Shown: piece after piece, positions 42,919 through 50,878 of the stretch | Numbering within the stretch: the first letter of the stretch is position 1 | Layout: each line of letters begins with the position of its first letter | Assembly: GCA_948806215.1 (NCBI GenBank) | Contig: CAQIDI010000001.1 | Location: 203,714 to 267,713 of the forward strand | Source: an uncultured Eubacteriales bacterium | GTDB lineage: Bacteria > Bacillota > Clostridia > Christensenellales > UBA1242 | Length of the DNA: 64,000 nt | Reading direction: 5' to 3' | Position numbers and translations under genes: made by a program | The notes under the pieces: generated by a model | Told to the model about the DNA's origin: nothing | The model's input: the letters and a program-made list of their open reading frames with translations, nothing else | The model's database searches: none

Positions 42919-43363
42919 AAAATTTTTCATCCAAATCAACCACTCTGGCAATATGTCTTCCACCTTCAAATTTTGTGGTTATAAAAGTTTTTATGCAACG
43001 CATCATTTTTTGTTTGCAAAATCTTGGATAACCTTCGTAACCCGCACTAAAACAAATAACATTAGCGTTGTTATGAAGCCTTGAAAAATAGGCTGTTTCT
43101 TCCATATTGCATAGCACCGCTCTAATGCCTTTTGTTCTGTTTGCTGCCATACTAACACCAATACCAGTTCCACACATATAAATGCCAAAGTTCCCTTCTT
43201 TTTTAACAAGTTCGTTAGCCTTTAAAACATAAGTTACATAGTTATCGGTTTTATCGTAAACATCTGCGCCAACACTTTCCCATTCAAAGCCATTTTCGGT
43301 TAACCACTTTTTAACATATTTCATTTTTTCAACCCCATTATGGTCGCAAGCAAGATAAATCAT
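42917..43363 (-). CDS. rpiB: Ribose-5-phosphate isomerase B (RpiB/LacAB family)
   Basis: RpiB interconverts ribose-5-phosphate and ribulose-5-phosphate. The start MIYLACDHNGVEKM holds the substrate DHxG motif; YMCGTGIGVSMAANR contains the catalytic Cys and anion loop; NVICFSAG follows. Length 148 is normal. One base separates it from the phosphatase upstream, and GGAG lies in that gene's end, so they are co-translated. The ywlE-rpiB pairing also occurs in Bacillus (ywlE-ywlF). Confidence 0.94.
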   Translation of the reverse strand: MIYLACDHNGVEKMKYVKKWLTENGFEWESVGADVYDKTDNYVTYVLKANELVKKEGNFGIYMCGTGIGVSMAANRTKGIRAVLCNMEETAYFSRLHNNANVICFSAGYEGYPRFCKQKMMRCIKTFITTKFEGGRHIARVVDLDEKF

Positions 43364-43364
43364 A

Positions 43365-43805
43365 TTATAATTCTCCTTTAATAATTCTATTTATAATTTC
43401 CGAAGTTACAATGTCTAAAATTTGTGCGGTTTTTAAATATGCCTCTTCACCTAATCCATATGGATCAGGAATATCGCCACCTTTCCAAAAATCCGATATA
43501 CAACAAGCTTTGCAAACATTTTTAACATATTCTAACTGATTAAATGTCATAGTTATTAAAATTGTGTTGTTATCCACCAGTTTTTTTGTTAATTGGGTTG
43601 CCGATTTTTTTCTAGCATTAATTCCGAAGTTTTTTAATGCCGAAATTGTAAAAGCATTAGTTTTTTCTTGCGGATTTGCCATTAACCCGGCACTTAACAC
43701 CTTAACATTTTTTATGTTATGTTTAATTAACTTCGATTTTAAAAACTGTTCAGCCATAGGGCTTCTGCAAGTGTTACCGGTACAAACAAAAATAATTTTT
43801 TTCAT
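43365..43805 (-). CDS. ywlE: Low-molecular-weight protein phosphatase (YwlE-like)
   Basis: The P-loop CTGNTCRSPMAEQF at residues 8-21 and the C-terminal DIPDPYGLGEEAY with the general-acid Asp define the LMW-PTP family. Thr in the loop (CTGNTCR) is the residue linked with protein-arginine phosphatase activity in YwlE, so arginine phosphatase is more likely than tyrosine phosphatase. Length 146 is normal. AAAGGT precedes the ATG. First gene of the pair with rpiB. A partner arginine kinase (McsB) is not in the window. Confidence 0.88.
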   Translation of the reverse strand: MKKIIFVCTGNTCRSPMAEQFLKSKLIKHNIKNVKVLSAGLMANPQEKTNAFTISALKNFGINARKKSATQLTKKLVDNNTILITMTFNQLEYVKNVCKACCISDFWKGGDIPDPYGLGEEAYLKTAQILDIVTSEIINRIIKGEL

Positions 43806-43983
43806 ATTATTAACCTTTTAACTTTATTAGTTTAACACAAAATTAGAAATTAACAAATTTATTTTATTTATAATAATTAATAGCTAAATAAAAACTCTTG
43901 CCATAATAAATATATTATTTTAATTAAACTCTAAATTTTTAAAAATCTAACATTATTAATTTTATATTTAATTTAATTTTTGA

Positions 43984-43989
43984 TAAAAT
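43984..43989 (+). promoter_or_regulatory. -10 box of a leaderless gene
   Basis: TAAAAT ends 6 nt before ATG 43996; no ribosome site exists. A weak -35 (TTTATA at 43961-43966) lies 17 nt upstream. Confidence 0.5.
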
Positions 43990-43995
43990 TATAGT

Positions 43996-44469
43996 ATGAT
44001 AACTCCAGAAAAAATGTATGAAGTTTTATTTGATAATAAAGAGTATGTTTATTTCATAATTTCTAATCACTTTAAAAAAGCAGAGCCAAACGAAAAAACA
44101 TATAAAACAATGTTAAAAAATAACATTTATTTTAAGTACCTATCTTACTTAAATCCTAGTTTAAAAAAAGAACGACAAAGTATAATAATGTTACTTAACA
44201 ATTTTAAAAATAAGTTCTGGCTTAAAAAAGATAGTTTTTCGTTTTTATTAATGCTTAAAGAAATTAAAAATAATAATTTAAGTTTGCAAAGTGCTCTAAC
44301 TATTATGCCGGATTATAAACTTTATAATGGTTTTTATGAGTATCTTGAATTAATTAACAATCAAACAAAAATTTCCACAAAAAAGTTATATGCTGTTGCT
44401 ATGCTATATGAAGAAAGCGGAATTGAAGCAGTTATTAAATTTTTAATAAAACATAACTTAGTAAAATAA
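43996..44469 (+). CDS. Hypothetical helical protein, 157 aa
   Basis: I do not recognise this protein. It is soluble, Lys-rich and helical throughout (LLMLKEIKNNNLSLQSALTIM, AVAMLYEESGIEAVIKFLI). No signal peptide or membrane helix. There is no ribosome site, and a TAAAAT box six bases before the ATG suggests a leaderless mRNA. It converges on the 195-residue gene with a shared hairpin. Confidence 0.65.
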   Translation: MITPEKMYEVLFDNKEYVYFIISNHFKKAEPNEKTYKTMLKNNIYFKYLSYLNPSLKKERQSIIMLLNNFKNKFWLKKDSFSFLLMLKEIKNNNLSLQSALTIMPDYKLYNGFYEYLELINNQTKISTKKLYAVAMLYEESGIEAVIKFLIKHNLVK

Positions 44470-44495
44470 AAAAGCAAAATTTAATTTGCTTTTTT
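44468..44495. terminator. Bidirectional terminator
   Basis: Perfect 11-bp stem AAAAAAGCAAA/TTTGCTTTTTT (44468-44478 with 44485-44495). Confidence 0.8.
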
Positions 44496-45082
44496 TATTT
44501 TATATTTAAGTTGGTTTTTAACTGCTTTATTTTTCGCTTTAAACTATTAGCCATAGAACTTTCTGCCGGAACTTGTTTTAAAAATGGTTTTGCTTTAGTT
44601 AAAACACTGTTAAACTTAGTTTTTGCTATTTCAACATCGGCAGGGCTTGTTGAAATAACACCGCCAGTTATTGCACCTTCTTTAGTAACATCAAAAACAA
44701 CAACTGCACCATCAAAAATAATAAAATCTTCGCCTAGGTTTAGTTCGGTAACATAACAACTTTGCATAAGTTCTTCCTGCACCAAAACCTTTAACGCTTC
44801 AAATTTAATATAGGTAGAAACTGGATATTTAATAAAATAACAATGCGTAACTTGTTTTTTATTTTCTAATAAAACATTATCTAAAAAATAATCTGCTAGC
44901 CCTTGTTCACACTCCTTAGAGTTAAACTGAGCATAAGCATTATATAGTTCGTTATAGTTACCCGAATAATCTTGAAAGCACCTATAAACCATAACATTGT
45001 TTGAAATTTCGTAAAGCGAATAAATTGCATTATAAAGTTCGGTTCTATCAAGTTTATCAATTTGTTTTAATAATTCTTTCAT
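44495..45082 (-). CDS. Hypothetical protein, 195 aa
   Basis: ATG 45082 has GGAG 6 nt upstream, better than the TTG 12 bases earlier that contains that site. It is an alpha/beta soluble protein: helices in the first half, then strands (GEDFIIFDGAVVVFDVTKEGAITGGVISTSP) and a basic C-terminal helix (NSLKRKIKQLKTNL). No family is recognised. It lies alone downstream of the ribosomal-protein operon terminator. Confidence 0.65.
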   Translation of the reverse strand: MKELLKQIDKLDRTELYNAIYSLYEISNNVMVYRCFQDYSGNYNELYNAYAQFNSKECEQGLADYFLDNVLLENKKQVTHCYFIKYPVSTYIKFEALKVLVQEELMQSCYVTELNLGEDFIIFDGAVVVFDVTKEGAITGGVISTSPADVEIAKTKFNSVLTKAKPFLKQVPAESSMANSLKRKIKQLKTNLNIK

Positions 45083-45168
45083 AACATTCTCCAATTATTA
45101 TTTTATCATTTTTAATAAAATTTAAAAAGCAAAATAATGTTAGTTTAATAACCTAGTTAAAAAATAAA

Positions 45169-45193
45169 AAAAGAAGCGAAGCACGCTTCTTTT
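45169..45193 (-). terminator. Terminator of rplM-rpsI
   Basis: Stem AAAAGAAGCG/CGCTTCTTTT (45169-45178 with 45184-45193). Confidence 0.85.
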
Positions 45194-45197
45194 ATTA

Positions 45198-45620
45198 TTA
45201 ACGTTTGCTGTATTGTGGAGCTTTTCTTGCTTTTTTCAAACCTGGTTTTTTACGTTCTTTAACACGAGAATCTCTTGTTAAGAAACCAGCTTGTTTAAGT
45301 TCGTTTTTTAAATTTTCTTCAGCTTTGCAAAGTGCTCTTGCAATAGCTTGACGAATAGCACCTGCTTGACCAGTTAAACCGCCACCTTTAACATTTACTT
45401 TAATATCGTATTTATCAGCTGTGTTGGTAAGTGTTAATGGTTGATTAACAACAAGTTTGTTTGTTCCTAGTTTAAAATAATCGTCTAATGGTAATTTGTT
45501 AACAACAATTTGTCCATTACCGTTAGGAGTAAGTCTAACTCTAGCAATACTTTCTTTTCTTCTACCAGTTGCAATAAATTCAACTTTAGAAACTTTTGCT
45601 GTTTTCTTAGCTGCTGCCAT
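45198..45620 (-). CDS. rpsI: 30S ribosomal protein S9
   Basis: S9 contacts the P-site tRNA through its C-terminal tail. Conserved FIATGRRKESIARVRL, GGGLTGQAGAIRQAIARAL, LTRDSRVKERKKPGLKKARKAPQYSKR are intact, including the terminal KR. Length 140 is normal with an extra Lys-rich N-terminus. AGGAGG lies upstream, and its ATG region touches the rplM stop, so the pair is coupled as in most bacteria. Confidence 0.98.
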   Translation of the reverse strand: MAAAKKTAKVSKVEFIATGRRKESIARVRLTPNGNGQIVVNKLPLDDYFKLGTNKLVVNQPLTLTNTADKYDIKVNVKGGGLTGQAGAIRQAIARALCKAEENLKNELKQAGFLTRDSRVKERKKPGLKKARKAPQYSKR

Positions 45621-46063
45621 TATTTAGCTCCTCCTACTAATTTATATTCTTTAGGGCATTGAGCAGAATGTGGATGCTCGCTACCTTTATAAACTTTTAG
45701 TTTTTTAATCATATTTCTTCCTAAACTATTTTTTGGAAGCATACCTTTAACTGCTTTTTCTAAAACGAAATCGCTTTTATTTTTCATTAAGTCTTTATAC
45801 GCAGTTTGTTTAAGTCCACCAGGATATCCTGAATGACGATAGTAATATTTATCTTCTAATTTATTACCTGTTAAAATCATTTGATCTGTGTTAATAACAA
45901 TAACATAATCACCATTATCAAAGTGTGGTGTGTAATCTGGTTTTGTTTTTCCACGAAGGATTGCTGCAACTTGGCTAGCTACACGGCCTAATGGCATATT
46001 AGCAGCATCAACAACCCACCATTGTCTTTCCACAGTTTTTGCATTTGCCATAACTGTTTTCAT
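45620..46063 (-). CDS. rplM: 50S ribosomal protein L13
   Basis: L13 is an early 23S rRNA-binding protein. WWVVDAANMPLGRVASQVAAILRGK, HFDNGDYVIVINTDQMILTGNK and KAVKGMLPKNSLGR are the standard blocks. Length 147 is normal. AAGGAG precedes ATG. A perfect sigma-A promoter lies 116 nt upstream, leaving a ~110-nt leader with a possible attenuator-like hairpin, in line with the known autoregulatory leaders of L13 operons. First gene of rplM-rpsI. Confidence 0.98.
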   Translation of the reverse strand: MKTVMANAKTVERQWWVVDAANMPLGRVASQVAAILRGKTKPDYTPHFDNGDYVIVINTDQMILTGNKLEDKYYYRHSGYPGGLKQTAYKDLMKNKSDFVLEKAVKGMLPKNSLGRNMIKKLKVYKGSEHPHSAQCPKEYKLVGGAK

Positions 46064-46142
46064 TATATATATTCTCCTTAAATTTGTATCTAATTTTAAT
46101 TTATTTTAGTTTAACATTGCTTTTAATTTGTGGGGCTAATAC

Positions 46143-46172
46143 AAAAAAAATAGCAACTGCTTAAATAATTGC
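46143..46172 (-). promoter_or_regulatory. Hairpin plus U run at the start of the rplM leader
   Basis: GCAATT/AGTTGC (arms 46167-46172 and 46153-46158, one G-U) followed by T-A and eight T on the minus strand, beginning right at the predicted transcription start. It resembles a weak intrinsic terminator, or a 5' protective hairpin. Confidence 0.4.
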
Positions 46173-46178
46173 AAGTAA

Positions 46179-46207
46179 AGTATAATTTAATAGCAAATAT
46201 TTGTCAA
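46179..46207 (-). promoter_or_regulatory. Sigma-A promoter of rplM-rpsI
   Basis: TTGACA (46202-46207), 17 nt, TATACT (46179-46184): near-perfect consensus on the minus strand. Confidence 0.85.
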
Positions 46208-46264
46208 GATAATTTAGCACTTTTTAAATATATTATATATATTTTTTATAAACCATAATCAACT

Positions 46265-46291
46265 AAAAAAAGCGAAATAATCGCTTTTTTT
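46265..46291 (-). terminator. Terminator of typA
   Basis: Stem AAAAAAAGCGA/TCGCTTTTTTT, loop AATAA (46265-46275 with 46281-46291). Confidence 0.85.
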
Positions 46292-48122
46292 AATCAATAC
46301 CATTCTTTCTTCTAAAGTCGGCACGTCCACGCTGTGTGTGGTCTAATATAATTTTTCTAATTCTTAAACTTTTTGGTGTTACTTCAAGTAACTCATCATC
46401 ATTTAAAAATTCTAGGCTTTCTTCTAAAGTTAATGGTTTAACTGGTTCTAAACGCAATGCTTCATCGCTTGCAGCACTACGCATATTTGTTAATTGTTTG
46501 CGTTTGCACACATTAACAACAATATCTCCACCTTTTGGATTCATACCAACAACCATTCCTTGATATACCATTGTTCCGGTTGTAATTAAAAGTCTGCCAC
46601 GTTCTTGCGAATTATATAGTCCGTATTGAACAGCTTCGCCAGTTTCGTAAGCAACTAATGCCCCACAACTACGACGCTCGATGTTTCCTTTAAACACATC
46701 GTATTTTTCAAAAACCGAACTCATAACTCCTTCACCACGGGTATCGGTTAAAAACTGGCTTTTATAACCAAATAAACCACGAGATGGAATTAAAAATTCT
46801 AAACGAGTTCTTGAGCCTAAATTTGTTAAAGTTAAAAGTTCGCCTTTTCTTTCGCCCATAGCAACCATTATGTTACCAACCGAATCTTCAGGCACATCAA
46901 TAACTAACCTATCAATAGGTTCGCATTTAACACCATCAATTTCTTTAAATAAAACTTTTGGCATACTAACTTGAAATTCGTATCCATCTCGGCGCATATT
47001 TTCTACCAAAATAGAAATATGCATTTCGCCCCTACCTAGCACTCTAAAACTATCGGCACTATCGGTATCAAAAACTTTTAAGCTTAAATCTTTAACGCTT
47101 TCTTTAATTAATCTATCACGAAGATGACGGCTTGTGCAGAATTTTCCTTCTTTACCAGCAAAAGGGCTGTTGTTAACCATAAATGTCATTTCAACACTAG
47201 GTTCACTAATTTTAACAAATGGTAAAGCTTCCACGTTTTGTTTATCGCAAACAGTATCACCTATTGTAACTTCAGTGCTGCCTGCAACACAAACAATATC
47301 TCCCGCTTTTGCTTCAGGCGAAGCAACTTGTTTTAAGCCTTCAAACAAAAATAAGTTTGTTATTTTAAAATTAGAAGTTTTGTTTGTTTCGTGATAGTTA
47401 GTTATTGCTATTGTTTCGCCAACTTTAACCGAACCACGCTCAATTTTTCCAACAGCTAGTTTTCCCAAATAATCGTTTTGTTCTGTTGAACTAACAAGCA
47501 TTTGAAATGGCTTATCAAAATCGCCATTTGGAGCTGGAATATAATCAATAATTTTTTGTAGCAATGGTTTCATACTATCGCCCAAAACATTATAATCCAA
47601 ACTTGCAATTCCATCACGAGCAGATGCAAAAACAAATGGGCTGTTTAATTGTTCTTCGGTTGCATCAAGTTCTAAAAATAACTCTAAAACTTCATCAATA
47701 ACTTCTTTAACTCTTGCATCCTTTTTATCAATTTTGTTAATAACAACAATAACTTTGTGGTTTAATTCCAAAGCCTTTTTCAAAACAAAACGAGTTTGTG
47801 GCATTGGTCCTTCAAAACTATCAACAACAAGTAGAACACCATCAACCATTTTTAAAACGCGTTCAACTTCACCACCAAAATCGGCGTGTCCAGGTGTGTC
47901 AATAACATTAATTTTAACATTGTTAAACATTAAGGCTGCGTTCTTACTTAAAATTGTAATTCCGCGTTCACGTTCCAAAGCGTTGCTATCCATAACCCTA
48001 TCTGCAACAACTTGATTTTCTCTAAACACTCCACCTTGCTTTAATAGCTCGTTTACCAAACTTGTTTTGCCGTGGTCTACGTGAGCAATTATAGCTACAT
48101 TTCTAATATTTTCGTTTTTCAC
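46290..48122 (-). CDS. typA: Ribosome-associated translational GTPase TypA/BipA
   Basis: TypA is an EF-G-like GTPase that aids ribosome assembly and stress adaptation. G motifs AHVDHGKTSLVNELL, RERGITI, DTPGHADFGGEV and NKIDKKDAR are present, followed by domains ending in the TypA-specific RGLFGYKSQFLTDTRGEGVMSSVFEKY and the C-terminal TPKSLRIRK. Length 610 is normal. GTG 48122 is the start, with AAGGAG 8 nt upstream. A perfect palindrome in the leader lies directly ahead of the ribosome site. Confidence 0.98.
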   Translation of the reverse strand: MKNENIRNVAIIAHVDHGKTSLVNELLKQGGVFRENQVVADRVMDSNALERERGITILSKNAALMFNNVKINVIDTPGHADFGGEVERVLKMVDGVLLVVDSFEGPMPQTRFVLKKALELNHKVIVVINKIDKKDARVKEVIDEVLELFLELDATEEQLNSPFVFASARDGIASLDYNVLGDSMKPLLQKIIDYIPAPNGDFDKPFQMLVSSTEQNDYLGKLAVGKIERGSVKVGETIAITNYHETNKTSNFKITNLFLFEGLKQVASPEAKAGDIVCVAGSTEVTIGDTVCDKQNVEALPFVKISEPSVEMTFMVNNSPFAGKEGKFCTSRHLRDRLIKESVKDLSLKVFDTDSADSFRVLGRGEMHISILVENMRRDGYEFQVSMPKVLFKEIDGVKCEPIDRLVIDVPEDSVGNIMVAMGERKGELLTLTNLGSRTRLEFLIPSRGLFGYKSQFLTDTRGEGVMSSVFEKYDVFKGNIERRSCGALVAYETGEAVQYGLYNSQERGRLLITTGTMVYQGMVVGMNPKGGDIVVNVCKRKQLTNMRSAASDEALRLEPVKPLTLEESLEFLNDDELLEVTPKSLRIRKIILDHTQRGRADFRRKNGID

Positions 48123-48138
48123 TTTTTTCTCCTTAAAT

Positions 48139-48153
48139 GGTGATTAAATCACC
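48139..48153 (-). promoter_or_regulatory. Inverted repeat in the typA leader
   Basis: GGTGATTTAATCACC, a 7-bp perfect inverted repeat about 5 nt upstream of the AAGGAG site; could be a protein operator or an RNA hairpin limiting initiation. Confidence 0.35.
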
Positions 48154-48274
48154 TACACTAAACGAAATACATTTTAACACATTGTTAAAAAAAAATAAAG
48201 TGCTAAAAATAAATTTATTATATTATTTATATAATTATATATAGTTAGCGTTACAAAGCATATTTTTTTAAAAA

Positions 48275-48298
48275 AACACCGCTTAAACTTGCGGTGTT
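48275..48298 (-). terminator. Terminator of the 174-aa membrane protein gene
   Basis: Perfect stem AACACCGC/GCGGTGTT (48275-48282 with 48291-48298) followed by A/T run; overlaps the stop. Confidence 0.75.
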
Positions 48299-48807
48299 AA
48301 AGTAATGGTTAAATTTAGGTTTGCCCTAATTGGGCTTTTAGGATTTTGTTTACCAATAATAATGCTTACCTTATTTTCGGAATATGGCATTAGCACAACA
48401 TTTGAAATATTTGTTTGAACATTGTTAAACATTGTTGAAACATTAGCGTTTTTGTGCGGACTTTCAAAACTAAAATTTGCCACAGTTTTAAAATGCGCCA
48501 TATTATTAACATTAAATTCTAAAGTTATTGTTTCGTTATCGCCTTTAAATAACATATTTTTTGCAACCCAATCTAGGGTTTGTGGCTCGGTTTCAGTATA
48601 ATCAAAATTAAATAGCGAAGTTGGCGAACCATTAGAAGCATTTGCTATTCTACTATCAACTGTGCCTAATGCCCCATTTGAAATAAAACTAACTTTAACA
48701 TTTAGGTTAGGCGTAAACAAAGTTATTAGATAAAATGTTAAAATAATGCCAACAAAAGCTAAAACTACTATTGAACTAAAAAGTGCGGTTTTCCATTTTT
48801 TTCTCAT
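48283..48807 (-). CDS. Single-pass membrane protein, 174 aa, unrecognised
   Basis: I choose ATG 48807 (MRKKWKTALFSSIVV): a perfect TATAAT ends 6 nt upstream, so translation would begin at the 5' end of the mRNA. An N-in membrane helix (about 8-33) is followed by an extracytoplasmic beta-rich domain (NLNVKVSFISNG, ETITLEFNVNNMAHFKTVANFSF, IRANLNLTITLTP) like a small Ig/beta-sandwich. No family recognised. It is transcribed alone between typA and the CBS gene. Confidence 0.65.
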   Translation of the reverse strand: MRKKWKTALFSSIVVLAFVGIILTFYLITLFTPNLNVKVSFISNGALGTVDSRIANASNGSPTSLFNFDYTETEPQTLDWVAKNMLFKGDNETITLEFNVNNMAHFKTVANFSFESPHKNANVSTMFNNVQTNISNVVLMPYSENKVSIIIGKQNPKSPIRANLNLTITLTPQV

Positions 48808-48813
48808 ATTAAA

Positions 48814-48819
48814 ATTATA
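48814..48819 (-). promoter_or_regulatory. -10 box of a leaderless gene
   Basis: TATAAT on the minus strand ends 6 nt before ATG 48807; TTGTAA lies 16 nt further upstream. Confidence 0.5.
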
Positions 48820-48861
48820 ATAAAAATTTTTAAATTTACAAAACACTTTATGTTTAATAAT

Positions 48862-48888
48862 AAAAAAGCAGTGTTAAACTGCTTTTTT
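48862..48888 (-). terminator. Terminator of the HEPN-CBS gene
   Basis: Perfect 11-bp stem AAAAAAGCAGT/ACTGCTTTTTT with a 5-nt loop. Confidence 0.85.
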
Positions 48889-48891
48889 ATT

Positions 48892-49737
48892 TTAATAGTT
48901 ATCTAATATTTTATTAATTTCCATTATGTCACGAATAACAATAATACCAAGCGGTGGTTCAAGTAATGTTCCCGATTTTGTAATAACCACACAAAGAAGT
49001 TTTCTGTTTTCTGTAAACAAGTTTAAAACTTTATCAAGCGTTATTTTTTCGTTAGCTATTGTATAGTAACTTTCAGATGAAAATTCTTTTAAAACATCTT
49101 CGATATTGGTGTTATTAATAAAATCGTTAATATCTTTTTTCTCATAAATTTTCTTGCCAATAACTTCCATTATTTTGCTGTTATTAGCAACACCAATTAA
49201 CATTCCCTTTTTAAAAATAGGAACATTACTATATCCAGTTTTATAACTATATTCTAAATAATCTTTTAACTTTGTATTATATTCAACAATGCTACTAACC
49301 TTGTTACAAATTGTGTTAATTGCAAGCGGTGGTGTGCAAACTAGTTCGGCTATTCTTTCATATTCAACAACAACTTCATCGTGTGGTTCTGCAATGGTAA
49401 TATCCTCGTTGCTATTATGAACAATAGCATTTCTAAGCCTACCATAATCAATTAAATCATCTTCGTATTTAGCAACAATTTGGTTTGTTCTTGCTGCACG
49501 CCTAACAGCTTCGGTGTAGCTTATGCTACGACGCATATCGCCTTGAACACGCAAGGCCGAATCAATGCGATTATATGCTTGAATAAAGCGTTTTGAATTT
49601 GATAGGTTTTTATTAACTTTAAATGCAGTGGTTTTATCAGCCACTTTTTCGGTTGTTTTTTTATTTTTTACTACAGATTTTTTAGTTGTGGAGTTCTTAT
49701 TAGCTTTTTCTTTACTTTTTAATTCAGATTTCTTCAT
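48892..49737 (-). CDS. HEPN-like/CBS-pair protein with Lys-rich N-terminal tail
   Basis: Three parts are visible. Residues 1-45 are Lys/Ser/Thr-rich and disordered. Residues ~50-120 form helices with YEDDLIDYGRLRNAIVHNS, whose RxxxxH (Arg102, His107) resembles the HEPN RNase or nucleotide-binding motif. Residues ~130-281 form a CBS pair (VCTPPLAINTICNKVSSIVEYNT ... SNVPIFKKGMLIGVANNSKIMEVI and ITLDKVLNLFTENRKLLCVVITKSG). CBS pairs bind adenine nucleotides and often gate an attached domain. AAAGGA precedes the ATG. Similar CBS proteins with a 'LRNAIVH' helix exist in Bacillota, without known function. RNase activity is inference. Confidence 0.68.
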   Translation of the reverse strand: MKKSELKSKEKANKNSTTKKSVVKNKKTTEKVADKTTAFKVNKNLSNSKRFIQAYNRIDSALRVQGDMRRSISYTEAVRRAARTNQIVAKYEDDLIDYGRLRNAIVHNSNEDITIAEPHDEVVVEYERIAELVCTPPLAINTICNKVSSIVEYNTKLKDYLEYSYKTGYSNVPIFKKGMLIGVANNSKIMEVIGKKIYEKKDINDFINNTNIEDVLKEFSSESYYTIANEKITLDKVLNLFTENRKLLCVVITKSGTLLEPPLGIIVIRDIMEINKILDNY

Positions 49738-49860
49738 AACTATCCTTTAAATTTATTCTAAAAATAGTTTAACATAAAATGTTACTTTTACCAATAATTT
49801 ATCACTTTTTTTAACATTTTAAAATTTTAAACTCAACATTTTTAATACAATATAAATATA

Positions 49861-49889
49861 TTGCACAAGTTTAAGTTTTGTGTTATATT
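49861..49889 (+). promoter_or_regulatory. Promoter of the SRP RNA gene
   Basis: TTGCAC (49861-49866), 17 nt, TATATT (49884-49889); the predicted start is at or next to the RNA 5' end. Confidence 0.75.
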
Positions 49890-49896
49890 ATTATTA

Positions 49897-50166
49897 CCAC
49901 ACTAGGTGGAAGTGATAGCGTAACTTCCCTTGTCTGAGCGCTAAATGCAGAGCCGACAAACTATAAGCAAAAACAACTGTTTATGTGGTTATAATAATTT
50001 AACTTTGTTGATCTTAAGGTCTTATGCAATATTTTGCCGTGAACCAAGTCAGGTCCGGAAGGAAGCATCTTTAAGCGGATTAAAATATGTGCCATAAGGT
50101 AGCTTTAAGGGAGAAGTGGTTATTACTACTGCTTAAATAAGTATTTGCGCTTATAGCCGTGTGGCT
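49897..50166 (+). ncRNA. ffs: Signal recognition particle RNA, large Gram-positive type
   Basis: The domain IV tip GTCAGGTCCGGAAGGAAGCA (50048-50067) is the universal Ffh-binding loop. The ends pair (CCACAC at 49897 with GTGTGG at 50159-50164) and the ~270-nt length with a 5' Alu-like domain (CGTAACTTCCCTTGTCTGAGCG) is the Bacillus/Clostridium scRNA form, not the 114-nt E. coli form. It guides Ffh/FtsY membrane targeting. A promoter is placed correctly upstream, and AGCC-GTGT-GGCT plus T run (50155-50171) ends it. Exact ends are estimated from pairing. Confidence 0.97.
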
Positions 50167-50215
50167 TTTTTATTCTTATTATTAGCAATAATTAAAATTA
50201 ATACAATAAAAAAAT

Positions 50216-50230
50216 CACCAAATATTGGTG
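50216..50230 (-). terminator. Short terminator of the DUF2726-like gene
   Basis: CACCAA/TTGGTG hairpin flanked by A and T runs. Confidence 0.55.
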
Positions 50231-50236
50231 TTTTTT

Positions 50237-50815
50237 TTATTTGTTATTTTTAACTTTATCTTTAAGTAATGCCAACATTTTAACTGGCAATGCATCAAAA
50301 ACTTTTGCCTTTAGCTCCATTAAATCGTATTCTTCAGAAAGCTGATATTCCATTAATGGTATTCCAACAGTTTGTAATGCTTTTTTAACATTTGGATGAG
50401 TTTGTTTTAACGCTTGCGCAACAGGGCTTGGCGAATAAAGGTCGATTGCAAGCACTGGTTCCATTGTTGCTTTTAAAAAGATTGCAATATCAATATATTG
50501 GCTTAAGATGGTGTTATATAAAATTTTATCACCCTTTGGTTTTACTAAATTATCAACCCCAACGTGCGGAAATGCAACAAATTCGGCAGGTAAAACATTA
50601 TATAAATTTTTTAAAAACACAACCTCTTCGTTAACCATAAAAGGCTTTTTAACTTCCACATTAACAATTTTAGGTTCGTCCTTAGTAATCATTCCCCTAT
50701 CTTTACCAAATTTTCGTTTTAAAACAAAAACAATAACAAAAGCAATTGTTAAAACAACAGCTAAAACTATTAACGCTATTATTGCATCGGTTGTAGCATT
50801 TAATAATAAACTCAT
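50237..50815 (-). CDS. Membrane-anchored DUF2726-like protein
   Basis: An N-terminal membrane helix (IIALIVLAVVLTIAFVIVFVL) is followed by a soluble domain: NEEVVFLKNLYNVLPAEFVAFPHVGVDNLV, then QYIDIAIFLKATMEPVLAIDLYSP and VGIPLMEYQL. The order, an E near the start, 'V....D' and 'xDIAI...PVLAIDL', is like DUF2726 (a nuclease-fold relative), but the metal-binding residues are only partly conserved. GGAG precedes the ATG. Function unknown; nuclease activity is a guess. Confidence 0.55.
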   Translation of the reverse strand: MSLLLNATTDAIIALIVLAVVLTIAFVIVFVLKRKFGKDRGMITKDEPKIVNVEVKKPFMVNEEVVFLKNLYNVLPAEFVAFPHVGVDNLVKPKGDKILYNTILSQYIDIAIFLKATMEPVLAIDLYSPSPVAQALKQTHPNVKKALQTVGIPLMEYQLSEEYDLMELKAKVFDALPVKMLALLKDKVKNNK

Positions 50816-50878
50816 AATTATCTCCTAATTAACAAACTAATTTTATCATAAAAATGCCAACTTGTAAATATAGCAAAA

